Below, piece after piece: positions 42,871 through 51,384 of a stretch of 64,000 nucleotides of DNA. The position numbers and the translations under genes are program-made. The notes beneath the pieces were generated by a model. That model did not search any database. It had not been told where the DNA came from and saw only the letters and a program-made list of their open reading frames with translations. Source of the DNA: Leisingera sp. ANG-M7 (GTDB taxonomy: Bacteria > Pseudomonadota > Alphaproteobacteria > Rhodobacterales > Rhodobacteraceae); contig NZ_JWLI01000012.1 of the NCBI RefSeq assembly GCF_000813965.1, positions 118,354 to 182,353 on the forward strand, read 5' to 3'. How positions within the stretch are numbered: the stretch's first letter is position 1; each line of letters begins with the position of its first letter.

Positions 42871-42936
42871 GGCTACAGGGGATCTCCAGAAAACTTATAA
42901 CGGTTTCCCCAGCAATGCCTTGCAGGGGAGAAAGAT

Positions 42937-43674
42937 TCAATCCTCGAAACAATCCGCCCGCCCGTCTGCGCGAATGGTGGCCGCCCCGTCCTGGATTTGC
43001 CGCGCCCGGCGCTGCACAAAGCCGGAGGGCTTGCGGGCCGAGCGTTCCTTTGGATTGGGCAGCACCGCGGCAATCAGCGCCGCCTGACGGGCGCTCAAGC
43101 CTTCTGGACCCACACCGAAATACTTGCGTGCCGCCGCTTCGGCGCCAAACACGCCCTCATCCATTTCGGCCACGTTCAGGTAGACTTCCAGAATGCGGCG
43201 CTTGCTCCAGACGATTTCCACCACTGGCGTCAGCAGCGTCTCCAGCACCTTGCGCGGCCAGCTTCGGCCCTGCCACAGGAACACGTTCTTCACCACCTGC
43301 TGCGAAATGGTGGAGCCGCCGCGGCTGCCGCCTGCCTCGATCGCCGCCTGAATGGCGCGGGCATCAAATCCCCAATGGCGGCAGAACTGCGCATCCTCGG
43401 CCGCCACGACAGAGCGCGCCAGCACAGGCGCCATTTCCTCCAGCGGCACCCACATCCGGTCCACTTCACCCAAACGGCGCTGCTCGGCCCAAATGGTATG
43501 GGTGATCGGCGGATTCACAACCGAGTACAGCAGGATAAGGGCAAGAAACACCCCGGCCACTGCCAGAGCCGCCCGCAAAACCCAGCGCCGCAGCCAGCGC
43601 AACGGCTGGATCTTCAGCGCCGCCGTCTTTTTGCTGCTCTTGGCTTTCTTCTTTTTTGCAACTGCCTTCGCCAT
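42937..43674 (-). CDS. mtgA: Monofunctional biosynthetic peptidoglycan transglycosylase
   Basis: Polymerises lipid II glycan strands on the periplasmic side. The 245-residue protein has a Lys-rich cytoplasmic start, one membrane anchor (A-A-L-A-V-A-G-V-F-L-A-L-I-L-L-Y) and the GT51 domain with the catalytic Glu in A-A-E-D-A-Q-F-C-R-H-W-G-F-D, then G-G-S-T-I-S-Q-Q-V-V-K-N and R-K-V-L-E. No transpeptidase domain is present, matching MtgA rather than a class A PBP. Confidence 0.93.
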   Translation of the reverse strand: MAKAVAKKKKAKSSKKTAALKIQPLRWLRRWVLRAALAVAGVFLALILLYSVVNPPITHTIWAEQRRLGEVDRMWVPLEEMAPVLARSVVAAEDAQFCRHWGFDARAIQAAIEAGGSRGGSTISQQVVKNVFLWQGRSWPRKVLETLLTPVVEIVWSKRRILEVYLNVAEMDEGVFGAEAAARKYFGVGPEGLSARQAALIAAVLPNPKERSARKPSGFVQRRARQIQDGAATIRADGRADCFED

Positions 43675-43713
43675 GCCCCTCTATAGGCCAGCATGCCCCC
43701 GCTAACCAACCGC

Positions 43714-43750
43714 CAAAAAGAAAACCCCGCAAGCATTTGCCTGCGGGGTT
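43714..43750 (-). terminator. Intrinsic terminator of gltB
   Basis: On the minus strand AACCCCGCA-N10-TGCGGGGTT is followed by TTCTTTTT. The stem lies about 25-50 bp after the gltB stop and upstream of mtgA on the same strand. Confidence 0.9.
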
Positions 43751-43773
43751 CCCGTTTTCGTCTCTAACAAGGC

Positions 43774-46700
43774 TTATTCCGCCGGAACAGCCGCCTGCTC
43801 CTGCATCACCGGATGCGGCAGCTTGTCGAGCATCTCCTTCGGGCAGACCTGCAGGAAGTTCGCCTTCTCGATGTCCCAATGCTGGAGGATCTCCGCGGCC
43901 TTGCGGCTGCCGGTTTCATCCAGGTGGCGGGCAATCAGGCCTTTCAGCTCCGCTTCCCAGTGGGCAACGGTGACCGGGCAGGTGACAAGGGATTCCTTGT
44001 TCATCAAGTCCTCCGCCTTGCCTTCAGGATCATAGAGATAGGCCATGCCACCGGTCATGCCGGCACCGAAGTTGGCGCCAATCGAGCCGAGGATCACCGC
44101 AACGCCGCCGGTCATGTATTCGCAACCGTTGGAGCCGCAGCCCTCAATCACCACCTTGGCGCCGGAGTTGCGGACCGCAAAGCGCTCGCCCGCGCGGCCG
44201 GCCGCAAACAGGTAGCCATCAGTGGCGCCATACAGTACGGTGTTGCCGATGATGGTGTTCTCGCTCGCCACCAGCGGGCTCACCTGCGGCGGACGCACCA
44301 CAATGATGCCGCCCGACAGGCCCTTGCCGACATAGTCGTTGGCATCACCCGACACTTCCAGCTTCAGCCCCGGCGCGGCAAAGGCGCCCAGCGCCTGGCC
44401 GGCGGAACCCTGCAGCTTCACCGTCAGGTGATCCGGCTGGAACGAATTCCGCATGCCGAAGTTGCGCACGATATGGCTGGAGGTCCGGGTGCCCACGGTG
44501 CGGTGGGTGTTCTGGATCGCATAGGACAGCTGCATCTTCTCGCCGTCCTGCAGGAAGCGGGCCGCATCGCGCACGATTTCCGCGTCCAGCGTGTCCGGCA
44601 CCGCGTTGCGCTCGCGCTCGCGGTTGTAGACGATGTTGGCGGAGCCATCGACGGTGATCAGCAGCGGGTTCAGGTCCAGGTCGTCCAGATGCGCAGAACC
44701 GCGCGACACCTGTGCCAGGAGGTCGGCCCGGCCGATCACCTCATCCAAGCTGCGGGCACCGATGGAGGCGAGGATTTCCCGCACTTCCTGCGCGTAGAAG
44801 GTGATCAGATTCACCACCTTGTCCGCATTGCCGGTGAACTTGGCGCGCAGGCTTTCGTCCTGGGTGCAGACGCCCACCGGGCAGGTGTTGGACTGGCACT
44901 GACGCACCATGATGCAGCCCATCGCGATCAGCGCTGCGGTGCCGATGCCGTATTCCTCGGCCCCCAGCATTGCCGCCATCACGATGTCGCGCCCGGTGCG
45001 CAGGCCGCCGTCGGTGCGCAGCGTCACCCGCTCGCGCAGGTTGTTCATCGCCAGCACCTGATGCGCCTCGGTCAGGCCCATCTCCCACGGCAGGCCCGCG
45101 TATTTGATCGAGGTCGCAGGCGACGCCCCGGTGCCGCCGTTGTGGCCCGAGATCAGGATGATATCGGCCTTCGCCTTGGCCACGCCCGCGGCGATGGTGC
45201 CAACGCCGGAGGACGCCACCAGCTTCACCGTCACCTTGCAGCGCGGGTTGATCTGCTTCAGGTCGTAGATCAGCTGCGCCAGATCCTCGATCGAGTAGAT
45301 ATCGTGGTGCGGCGGCGGCGAGATCAGGGTCACACCTTTGGTCGAATGGCGCAGACGGGCAATCAGGTCAGTGACCTTCATTCCCGGCAGCTGACCGCCC
45401 TCGCCGGGCTTGGCGCCTTGGGCCACCTTGATTTCCAGCTCTTCGCACTGGTTCAGGTATTCGGCGGTCACGCCAAAGCGGCCCGATGCCACCTGCTTGA
45501 TCTTGGCAGAGGGGTTGTCACCGTTCGGCTCCGGCACAAAGTGTGCCGGATCTTCACCGCCCTCACCCGAGTCCGACTTGGCGCCGATCCGGTTCATCGC
45601 CACGTTCAGTGTCTTGTGCGCCTCGGGGCTCAGCGCACCCAGCGACATGCCCGGGGTCACGAAGCGTTTGCGGATCGAGGTGATCGATTCCACTTCCTCA
45701 ATCGGAACCGCCTTGCCCAGCGGCTTGATCTGCAGCAGGTCGCGCAGGTGGATCGGCGGATTGCTCTGCATCTTCGCCGAATACTGCTTCCACAGCTCAT
45801 ATGAGGCTCTGTTACAGGCCATTTGCATCATATGCATGCTGGTGGCTTCCCAGGCGTGGGTCTCACCCGACTTGCGCGCCTTGTAGAAACCGCCAATCGG
45901 CAGGATGCCTTCCGGCGCCTTCCAGGCCTTGGCGTGGATTTCCTCCGCCTTGGTCTGGATGCCGGTCACACCGATCCCCGAAATACGCGAAGTCATGCCC
46001 GGGAAATACTCCGCGCACATGGCGCGGGACAGGCCTACGGCTTCAAAGTTCAACCCGCCGCGGTAGGAGGACACAACCGAGATTCCCATCTTGGCCATGA
46101 TCTTCAACAGACCCTGGTCGATGGCTTCGCGGTAGCGCGCGACGTTTTCGGTCAGCGAACCGTCCAGCAGGCCGCGCTCAATCCGGTCGGCCAGCGAATC
46201 CTCGGCCAGATATGCATTCACCACAGTGGCGCCGCAGCCGATCAGCACCGCAAAGTAATGCGGGTCGATACATTCGGCAGAGCGGACGTTCAGCGAGCAG
46301 AAGGTGCGCAAGCCCTTGCGGGTCAGATGCGAATGCACGGCAGAGGTTGCCAGGATCATCGGCATCGCCACCTTGCCGTCATCCGAATACTGGTCGGTCA
46401 GCACGATATGGCCGGCACCCGAACGCACCGCCTCCTCGGCCTCGGCCCGGATCCGCGCCAGTGCGGCGTTCAGCGAGCCGCGGCCCGGTGCAAAGGTGCA
46501 GTCGATTTCCGCAAGCGGCGCATTGAACTGCTGCACCAGCTTGTCCCACTGGGCGTTGCCGACAAACGGGCTTTCCAGCACGATGATCTCGGTCTGGGAG
46601 CTGTCCTCGTCCAGCACGTTCTTCAGGTTACCGAACCGGGTCTTAAGCGACATCACCCGGAATTCGCGCAAACTGTCGATCGGCGGGTTGGTCACCTGGG

Positions 46701-48306
46701 AGAAGTTCTGGCGGAAGAAGTGGCTCAGCGGGCGGTACATCTTGGACAGCACCGCAGACGGGGTGTCATCCCCCATCGAGGCCAGCGATTCCTTGCCGTC
46801 CTCAGCCATCGGTGCCAGGATCTGCTCCAGCTCCTCAATCGTATAGCCCGCGGCCACCTGGCGGCGGCGCAGTTCCTCACCGCTGAACAGCGGCTGTTCA
46901 GTCACCTTCGCCAGGGTCGCGTCCAGATCGTTGATCCGTTTGACCCAGTCGCCGAAGGGCAGCGCGCGCGACAGCTTGTCCTTGATCTCGGTGTCGCGGA
47001 ACAGCTTGCCCTTTTCCATATCGACGGCCAGCATCTGGCCCGGGCCCAGGGCGCCCTTCTCGACTACCGACGCCTCGTCAATCGGCACCATGCCTGCCTC
47101 GGAGCCTGCAATCACCAGCCCGTCGCCGGTCACCACATAGCGCATCGGGCGCAGGCCGTTGCGGTCCAGGCCCGCACAGACCCAGCGGCCGTCGGTCATC
47201 GCCAGCGCGGCGGGGCCGTCCCAGGGCTCCATCACGGAATTGCAGTAGGAATACATGTCCCGCCAGGCCTGCGGCAGTTCCACCGCCTGCTTGGACCAGC
47301 TTTCCGGCACCAGCATGGTCTTCGCCATCGGCGCCGACCGGCCCGCGCGCACCAGGACCTCGAACACGCCGTCCAGCGCGGCAGAGTCCGACGCCCCGCC
47401 CGGCACGATCGGCTTGATGTCCTCGGCATAGTCGCCAAAGGTCGCGCTGGCCATGCGGATCTCATGGCTCTTCATCCAGTTCAGGTTGCCCTTCAGCGTG
47501 TTGATCTCACCGTTATGCGCCAGCATGCGGAACGGCTGCGCCAGCCACCACTGCGGGAAGGTGTTGGTGGAATAGCGCTGGTGATAGATCGCAAAGGCAC
47601 TCTCGAACCGCTCATCCATCAGGTCCGGGTAGAACACAGCCACCTGCTCTGCCAGCATCATCCCCTTGTAGATGATCGAGCGGCAGGACAGCGACGCAAT
47701 GTACAGACCCGCAATTGCCGCGGCATTGGCGGCTTTCTCGATCCGGCGGCGGATCACATACAGCTCCCGCTCAAACGTCTCTTCATCCACGCCCTTGGCG
47801 TTGGAGATCAGGATCTGCTCGATCTCGGGGCGGGTCGCGTTGGCCTTCTCGCCCAGGCAGGTCACATCCACCGGCACATGGCGCCAGCCGTAGATGGAAT
47901 AGCCCATGCGCAGAACTTCGGTCTCGACAATGGTCCGGCAGCGCTCCTGGGCGCCGAAATCGGTGCGCGGCAGGAACACCTGGCCCACCGCCATCAGCTC
48001 ATCCTGGCGCGGCTCGTGGCCGGTGCGGCGGATCTGGTCATAGAAGAACGGAACCGGGATCTGCACATGAATGCCCGCGCCGTCGCCGGTCTTGCCGTCG
48101 GCATCCACCGCACCGCGGTGCCAGATCGCCTTCAGCGCGTCGATGCCGGCCTCAACCACCTTGCGGCTTTTCTTGCCGTCGACCGAAACCACCAGGCCCA
48201 CGCCGCAGGAGGAATGCTCTTCCTCCTCGGAATAGAGACCGTTTTCGGCCATCCACTTACGCTTGTCTTCCTCGGCCTTGACCCATGCGGCATCAAATTT
48301 GGTCAT
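43774..48306 (-). CDS. gltB: Glutamate synthase (NADPH) large subunit
   Basis: Transfers the glutamine amide nitrogen to 2-oxoglutarate, giving two glutamates. The 1510-residue protein has a 33-residue propeptide before the catalytic Cys34 (S-S-C-G-V-G-L), the type II amidotransferase domain, the central domain, the FMN domain, the 3Fe-4S cluster motif C-I-M-V-R-Q-C-Q-S-N-T-C-P-V-G-V-C and the C-terminal GXGXG helix domain. Length is typical. The start follows an ATCGGAG ribosome site. It is 12 bp after the hydrolase gene, so read-through from gltD is possible. Confidence 0.97.
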   Translation of the reverse strand: MTKFDAAWVKAEEDKRKWMAENGLYSEEEEHSSCGVGLVVSVDGKKSRKVVEAGIDALKAIWHRGAVDADGKTGDGAGIHVQIPVPFFYDQIRRTGHEPRQDELMAVGQVFLPRTDFGAQERCRTIVETEVLRMGYSIYGWRHVPVDVTCLGEKANATRPEIEQILISNAKGVDEETFERELYVIRRRIEKAANAAAIAGLYIASLSCRSIIYKGMMLAEQVAVFYPDLMDERFESAFAIYHQRYSTNTFPQWWLAQPFRMLAHNGEINTLKGNLNWMKSHEIRMASATFGDYAEDIKPIVPGGASDSAALDGVFEVLVRAGRSAPMAKTMLVPESWSKQAVELPQAWRDMYSYCNSVMEPWDGPAALAMTDGRWVCAGLDRNGLRPMRYVVTGDGLVIAGSEAGMVPIDEASVVEKGALGPGQMLAVDMEKGKLFRDTEIKDKLSRALPFGDWVKRINDLDATLAKVTEQPLFSGEELRRRQVAAGYTIEELEQILAPMAEDGKESLASMGDDTPSAVLSKMYRPLSHFFRQNFSQVTNPPIDSLREFRVMSLKTRFGNLKNVLDEDSSQTEIIVLESPFVGNAQWDKLVQQFNAPLAEIDCTFAPGRGSLNAALARIRAEAEEAVRSGAGHIVLTDQYSDDGKVAMPMILATSAVHSHLTRKGLRTFCSLNVRSAECIDPHYFAVLIGCGATVVNAYLAEDSLADRIERGLLDGSLTENVARYREAIDQGLLKIMAKMGISVVSSYRGGLNFEAVGLSRAMCAEYFPGMTSRISGIGVTGIQTKAEEIHAKAWKAPEGILPIGGFYKARKSGETHAWEATSMHMMQMACNRASYELWKQYSAKMQSNPPIHLRDLLQIKPLGKAVPIEEVESITSIRKRFVTPGMSLGALSPEAHKTLNVAMNRIGAKSDSGEGGEDPAHFVPEPNGDNPSAKIKQVASGRFGVTAEYLNQCEELEIKVAQGAKPGEGGQLPGMKVTDLIARLRHSTKGVTLISPPPHHDIYSIEDLAQLIYDLKQINPRCKVTVKLVASSGVGTIAAGVAKAKADIILISGHNGGTGASPATSIKYAGLPWEMGLTEAHQVLAMNNLRERVTLRTDGGLRTGRDIVMAAMLGAEEYGIGTAALIAMGCIMVRQCQSNTCPVGVCTQDESLRAKFTGNADKVVNLITFYAQEVREILASIGARSLDEVIGRADLLAQVSRGSAHLDDLDLNPLLITVDGSANIVYNRERERNAVPDTLDAEIVRDAARFLQDGEKMQLSYAIQNTHRTVGTRTSSHIVRNFGMRNSFQPDHLTVKLQGSAGQALGAFAAPGLKLEVSGDANDYVGKGLSGGIIVVRPPQVSPLVASENTIIGNTVLYGATDGYLFAAGRAGERFAVRNSGAKVVIEGCGSNGCEYMTGGVAVILGSIGANFGAGMTGGMAYLYDPEGKAEDLMNKESLVTCPVTVAHWEAELKGLIARHLDETGSRKAAEILQHWDIEKANFLQVCPKEMLDKLPHPVMQEQAAVPAE

Positions 48307-48318
48307 GACGTTCTCCGA

Positions 48319-49131
48319 TTAACTGATGGCGCAGCGTGCCGCTGCGGCCGGTTGACTGTGCAGATCCTGGGCGCGTTCGCCCCAGGCGCGGGGCACCGCG
48401 CGGATCCGTTGCATAAGGGTTTTCACGCGGTCCTGATCGTCCTGCCAGACGGCACCGATCACCGGGTAAAGGATGCCCGCGTCGCGCAGCGGGTCGATAA
48501 CATCGTGGCTGTCGCGGTCCGCCAGGTAGTGATGGATGCCCGGCCCCTGCGGGAAGGACTGCCAGTGCAGCGCATCCTCGGCATTGTTGCGGCCATGCAG
48601 CAGGGTGTACTGCACCTGCCTGCCCATCGCCTGATCCAGCGCCGGACGGCTGAAGTCCGTGATCCGGCTGCGCGCTTCGATCCAGCGGCGGTCCGCCGGA
48701 AACGTTTCCGGGCGCGGGCAGTACTGCGGCGCCAGCGCCAGCGCGCGGCCAGCGCCCAGTTCCGCGGCATAGGACAGCGCGCCATAGCCGCCCATCGACA
48801 CCCCGACCGTCATCAGCCGGCGCAAACCGTATTGCTGGACATAGCCGGACACGGCCCGAAGGATCGCCGCCGCAACGCCTGCCCCCTGGAACCAGCCCTG
48901 GCGGCGGTCGGTGACAAAGATGCAATGGCGCGCGCCGCCGTCCGAGGCGCTGGCCGCGAACTCCAGCAGCCCGCGCTTGGCGGCATTGGCATGATAGCTT
49001 GTGAACACGATCATGCCGCCATCCCCGCGCCCTTCCAGCGCACGGATCTCCAGCGCCGCGTCCGCGTGGAGGCGGCGGGATCTCAGGCGGAACATCGCCT
49101 GACGGAGGGATTTGCGGATCATCATCGGCAT
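48319..49131 (-). CDS. Alpha/beta-hydrolase-fold protein between gltD and gltB
   Basis: A 270-residue protein with the nucleophile elbow G-V-S-M-G-G-Y-G-A-L near residues 109-118 (G-x-S-x-G), a probable acid in the later A-D-R-D-S-H-D segment where His is also present. The C terminus contains V-W-Q-D-D-Q-D. It lacks a signal peptide. The family (dienelactone-hydrolase/lipase-like) has many roles and the substrate is unknown. It lies between gltD and gltB on the same strand, 12 bp from gltB, so it is probably cotranscribed with it. Confidence 0.72.
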   Translation of the reverse strand: MPMMIRKSLRQAMFRLRSRRLHADAALEIRALEGRGDGGMIVFTSYHANAAKRGLLEFAASASDGGARHCIFVTDRRQGWFQGAGVAAAILRAVSGYVQQYGLRRLMTVGVSMGGYGALSYAAELGAGRALALAPQYCPRPETFPADRRWIEARSRITDFSRPALDQAMGRQVQYTLLHGRNNAEDALHWQSFPQGPGIHHYLADRDSHDVIDPLRDAGILYPVIGAVWQDDQDRVKTLMQRIRAVPRAWGERAQDLHSQPAAAARCAIS

Positions 49132-49158
49132 GGCAGTCAGCAGCGGGCCGGGCGGGCC

Positions 49159-49593
49159 TCAGGCTTCTCCTTCAGCGGTTTCGGCAAACATGGCGCGGCA
49201 TTCCTCGCCAGTCATCCGCCGGTGGGCGCCGGCAAAACCATAGCCTGCGGGCTTTTCGTCGATGAAGAATTCCAGCTTCAGCGCAGCGCCGCCGGCGTTT
49301 TCAAACAGGCCCGCCGAAATCTGCGTGTGGCCATGCATCTTTCCCGGCGCTGTCATCCGGTACCACAGCACCGATCCGCATTCGCCGCAGAACGCCCGTT
49401 CCGCCCATTGCGAGGACTGGTAGGTCCGCACCGGGCCCAGCGCCGCATAGCCAGTGTCTGCCTGAAAGCTCAGGAACGGACCGCTGGCCCAGCGCTGGCA
49501 CATGTCGCAATGGCAGGCGGTCAGGGACGCCTGAACCGGCGTTGCTGTGACGCTGACCGCGCCGCACATGCACTGTCCCTGCAATTCGCTCAT
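49159..49593 (-). CDS. GFA-family (glutathione-dependent formaldehyde-activating-like) zinc protein
   Basis: The 144-residue protein has the CENP-V/GFA metal sites: C-M-C-G at the N terminus, C-H-C-D-M-C-Q near residues 28-34, and C-G-E-C-G-S-V-L-W-Y. These bind two zinc ions. The Gfa name reflects one formaldehyde-related enzyme; most homologues are uncharacterised. The start 49593 is chosen because AAAGGA is 8 bases upstream; an ATG six bases earlier is too close. It lies between gltD and the alpha/beta hydrolase. Confidence 0.87.
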   Translation of the reverse strand: MSELQGQCMCGAVSVTATPVQASLTACHCDMCQRWASGPFLSFQADTGYAALGPVRTYQSSQWAERAFCGECGSVLWYRMTAPGKMHGHTQISAGLFENAGGAALKLEFFIDEKPAGYGFAGAHRRMTGEECRAMFAETAEGEA

Positions 49594-49660
49594 ATCCATT
49601 GTCCTTTTGCTGGCTGGGTCAGCAATACTGACCTTGCTGCGGTTCGGTCGCTGCCCCGCC

Positions 49661-49697
49661 GGTGCACAGGGGGTGCACAGACGGTGTACGGGGGGTG
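49661..49697 (-). repeat. Intergenic GGTGCAC/GGTGTAC repeat, copy 2
   Basis: GGTGCAC, GGTGCAC and GGTGTAC occur in a G-rich block between the gltD stop and the GFA gene. It resembles the block at 18108-18140. Confidence 0.5.
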
Positions 49698-49702
49698 CCG
49701 GG

Positions 49703-51142
49703 TTATTCCGCCGCCACCGCGGCCTTGCTGTTGAGTTTATCGAGGATCGCCTCGGCGCAGTCGCGGCCGTCCTTGATCGCCCAGACCACCAGCGATGCGC
49801 CGCGCACGATGTCGCCCACCGCATAGACGCCGTCCAGTTCGGTGGCACCGGTCTTGAACGCCGCCTTAACGGTGCCCCAGCGGGTCACCGGCAGCTCCGG
49901 CTGGTTCCACAGGGTGGGCAGCTCTTCCGGCTCAAAGCCCAGGGCTTTGATGACCAGATCGGCCTCCTCGACGTAGTCCGCGCCTTCGATCACTTCCGGC
50001 GCCTGACGGCCCGAGGCATCCGGCTGGCCCAGGCGCATTTTCTGCACCATAACGCCGGAAACCTTGCCGCCCTCGTCCGTAAAGCCCTTGGGCGCCGACA
50101 GCCATTCAAAGATCACGCCTTCTTCCTCGGCATTCTGGGTCTCGCGCTGCGAACCCGGCATGTTGGCCCGGTCGCGGCGGTAGAGGCATTTGACCGAGGT
50201 CGCACCCTGGCGGATCGAGGTCCGCACGCAGTCCATCGCGGTGTCGCCGCCGCCGATCACCACAACCTTCTTGCCTTCGGCATTCAGGCTGCCGTTGTCG
50301 AACTCAGCAACTTCGTCGCCGAAGCTCTTCTTGTTGGAGGCGCACAGGAAGTCGATTGCCTTGACGATGCCTTCCGAACCGCTGCCCGGCATTGCCAGAT
50401 CGCGCGATTTATAGACGCCGGTGGCAATGATCACCGCGTCATGCTTGCCGCGAATGTCCTCGAAGGAGATGTCCTCGCCCACGTTGCAGTTCAGAACGAA
50501 GGTGACGCCGCCGTCAGCCAGCAGCTTGTTGCGGCGCTCCACCACGTCCTTTTCCAGCTTGAAGCTGGGGATCCCGTACATCAGCAGCCCGCCGGCGCGG
50601 TCATAGCGGTCGTAAACAGTGACCTGCACGCCCGCCTGGCGCAGCATGTCCGCCGCCGCCAGGCCGCCAGGGCCGGCGCCGATGATGCCGACGCTCTCGC
50701 TGCGCTCGGCCAGCGGGGCTGCGGGCTTGACCCAGCCGTTTTCCCAGGCGGTGTCGGTGATGTATTTCTCAACCGAGCCGATGGTCACGGTGCCATGGCC
50801 CGACTGCTCAATCACGCAGTTGCCTTCACACAGGCGGTCCTGCGGGCAGATGCGGCCGCAGATCTCCGGGAAGGTATTGGTGGCCTGGCTGGTTGCATAG
50901 GCCTCTTCCAGGCGGCCGGTTGCGGTCAGGCGCAGCCAGTCGGGGATGTTGTTGTGCAGGGGGCAGTGGCTCTGGCAATAGGGCACACCGCACTGGCTGC
51001 AGCGGCTGGCCTGTTCTTCGGCCTTAGCAGCTGCGTACTCCGCATAGATCTCATTGAAGTCTTCCTTGCGTACACTTGCGTCACGCTTTTGAGGCATGTC
51101 GCGTTCGATCTGCACAAATTTCAGCATCGGTTGCTTGGCCAC
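49703..51142 (-). CDS. gltD: Glutamate synthase small subunit
   Basis: Supplies electrons from NADPH to GltB. The 479-residue protein has N-terminal [4Fe-4S] cysteines (C-S-Q-C-G-V-P-Y-C-Q-S-H-C-P and C-G-R-I-C-P-Q-D-R-L-C-E-G-N-C), the FAD loop G-I-I-G-A-G-P-G-G-L-A-A, and the NADPH loop V-I-G-G-G-D-T-A-M-D. Homology to dihydropyrimidine dehydrogenase N-terminal domains is expected. It precedes GFA, hydrolase and gltB on one strand. Two dyads in the upstream region may bind a regulator. Confidence 0.95.
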   Translation of the reverse strand: MAKQPMLKFVQIERDMPQKRDASVRKEDFNEIYAEYAAAKAEEQASRCSQCGVPYCQSHCPLHNNIPDWLRLTATGRLEEAYATSQATNTFPEICGRICPQDRLCEGNCVIEQSGHGTVTIGSVEKYITDTAWENGWVKPAAPLAERSESVGIIGAGPGGLAAADMLRQAGVQVTVYDRYDRAGGLLMYGIPSFKLEKDVVERRNKLLADGGVTFVLNCNVGEDISFEDIRGKHDAVIIATGVYKSRDLAMPGSGSEGIVKAIDFLCASNKKSFGDEVAEFDNGSLNAEGKKVVVIGGGDTAMDCVRTSIRQGATSVKCLYRRDRANMPGSQRETQNAEEEGVIFEWLSAPKGFTDEGGKVSGVMVQKMRLGQPDASGRQAPEVIEGADYVEEADLVIKALGFEPEELPTLWNQPELPVTRWGTVKAAFKTGATELDGVYAVGDIVRGASLVVWAIKDGRDCAEAILDKLNSKAAVAAE

Positions 51143-51213
51143 GGGCTGGACTCCATCGTTTGTCTGGCTGCGCTGGCACCCTTGCAGGTACGGATACGCT
51201 TTTATGTCAACTT

Positions 51214-51295
51214 TGCTGACCTATTTTGTCAGCACTTTCCTTCTGATATCGTTTTTGGTGGAAATGTACAGATATTTTAGGTCCATTTCGGACCT
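51214..51295. promoter_or_regulatory. Two perfect inverted repeats between gltD and uppP
   Basis: TGCTGAC-N7-GTCAGCA at 51214-51234 and AGGTCC-ATTTC-GGACCT at 51279-51295 lie in the AT-rich divergent gap. The first is closer to gltD, the second to uppP. Either could be an operator; the second can also be a small hairpin in the uppP leader. Confidence 0.45.
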
Positions 51296-51384
51296 TAATA
51301 ATCACTTTCCAATCCAGAGCCGGGATTTATACAGAGTCGCGACAGTTTACGGCCCGTCCGCGGCCCTTGAGGAATGATTTCAGC

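Noticed and set aside
40489..42900. Plus-strand frames over the hydantoinase-type, queG and GST genes
   Set aside because: Antisense to three genes with clear domains; no start signals.
43813..45804. Second long plus-strand open frame within gltB
   Set aside because: Antisense shadow of the FMN and cluster domains of gltB; no domain or start signal.
45823..49734. Very long open frame on the plus strand across gltB, the hydrolase and the GFA gene
   Set aside because: Exactly antisense to gltB and its neighbours; the encoded protein is rich in Arg, His and Gln with no domain, as expected from the reverse strand of GC-rich coding DNA.
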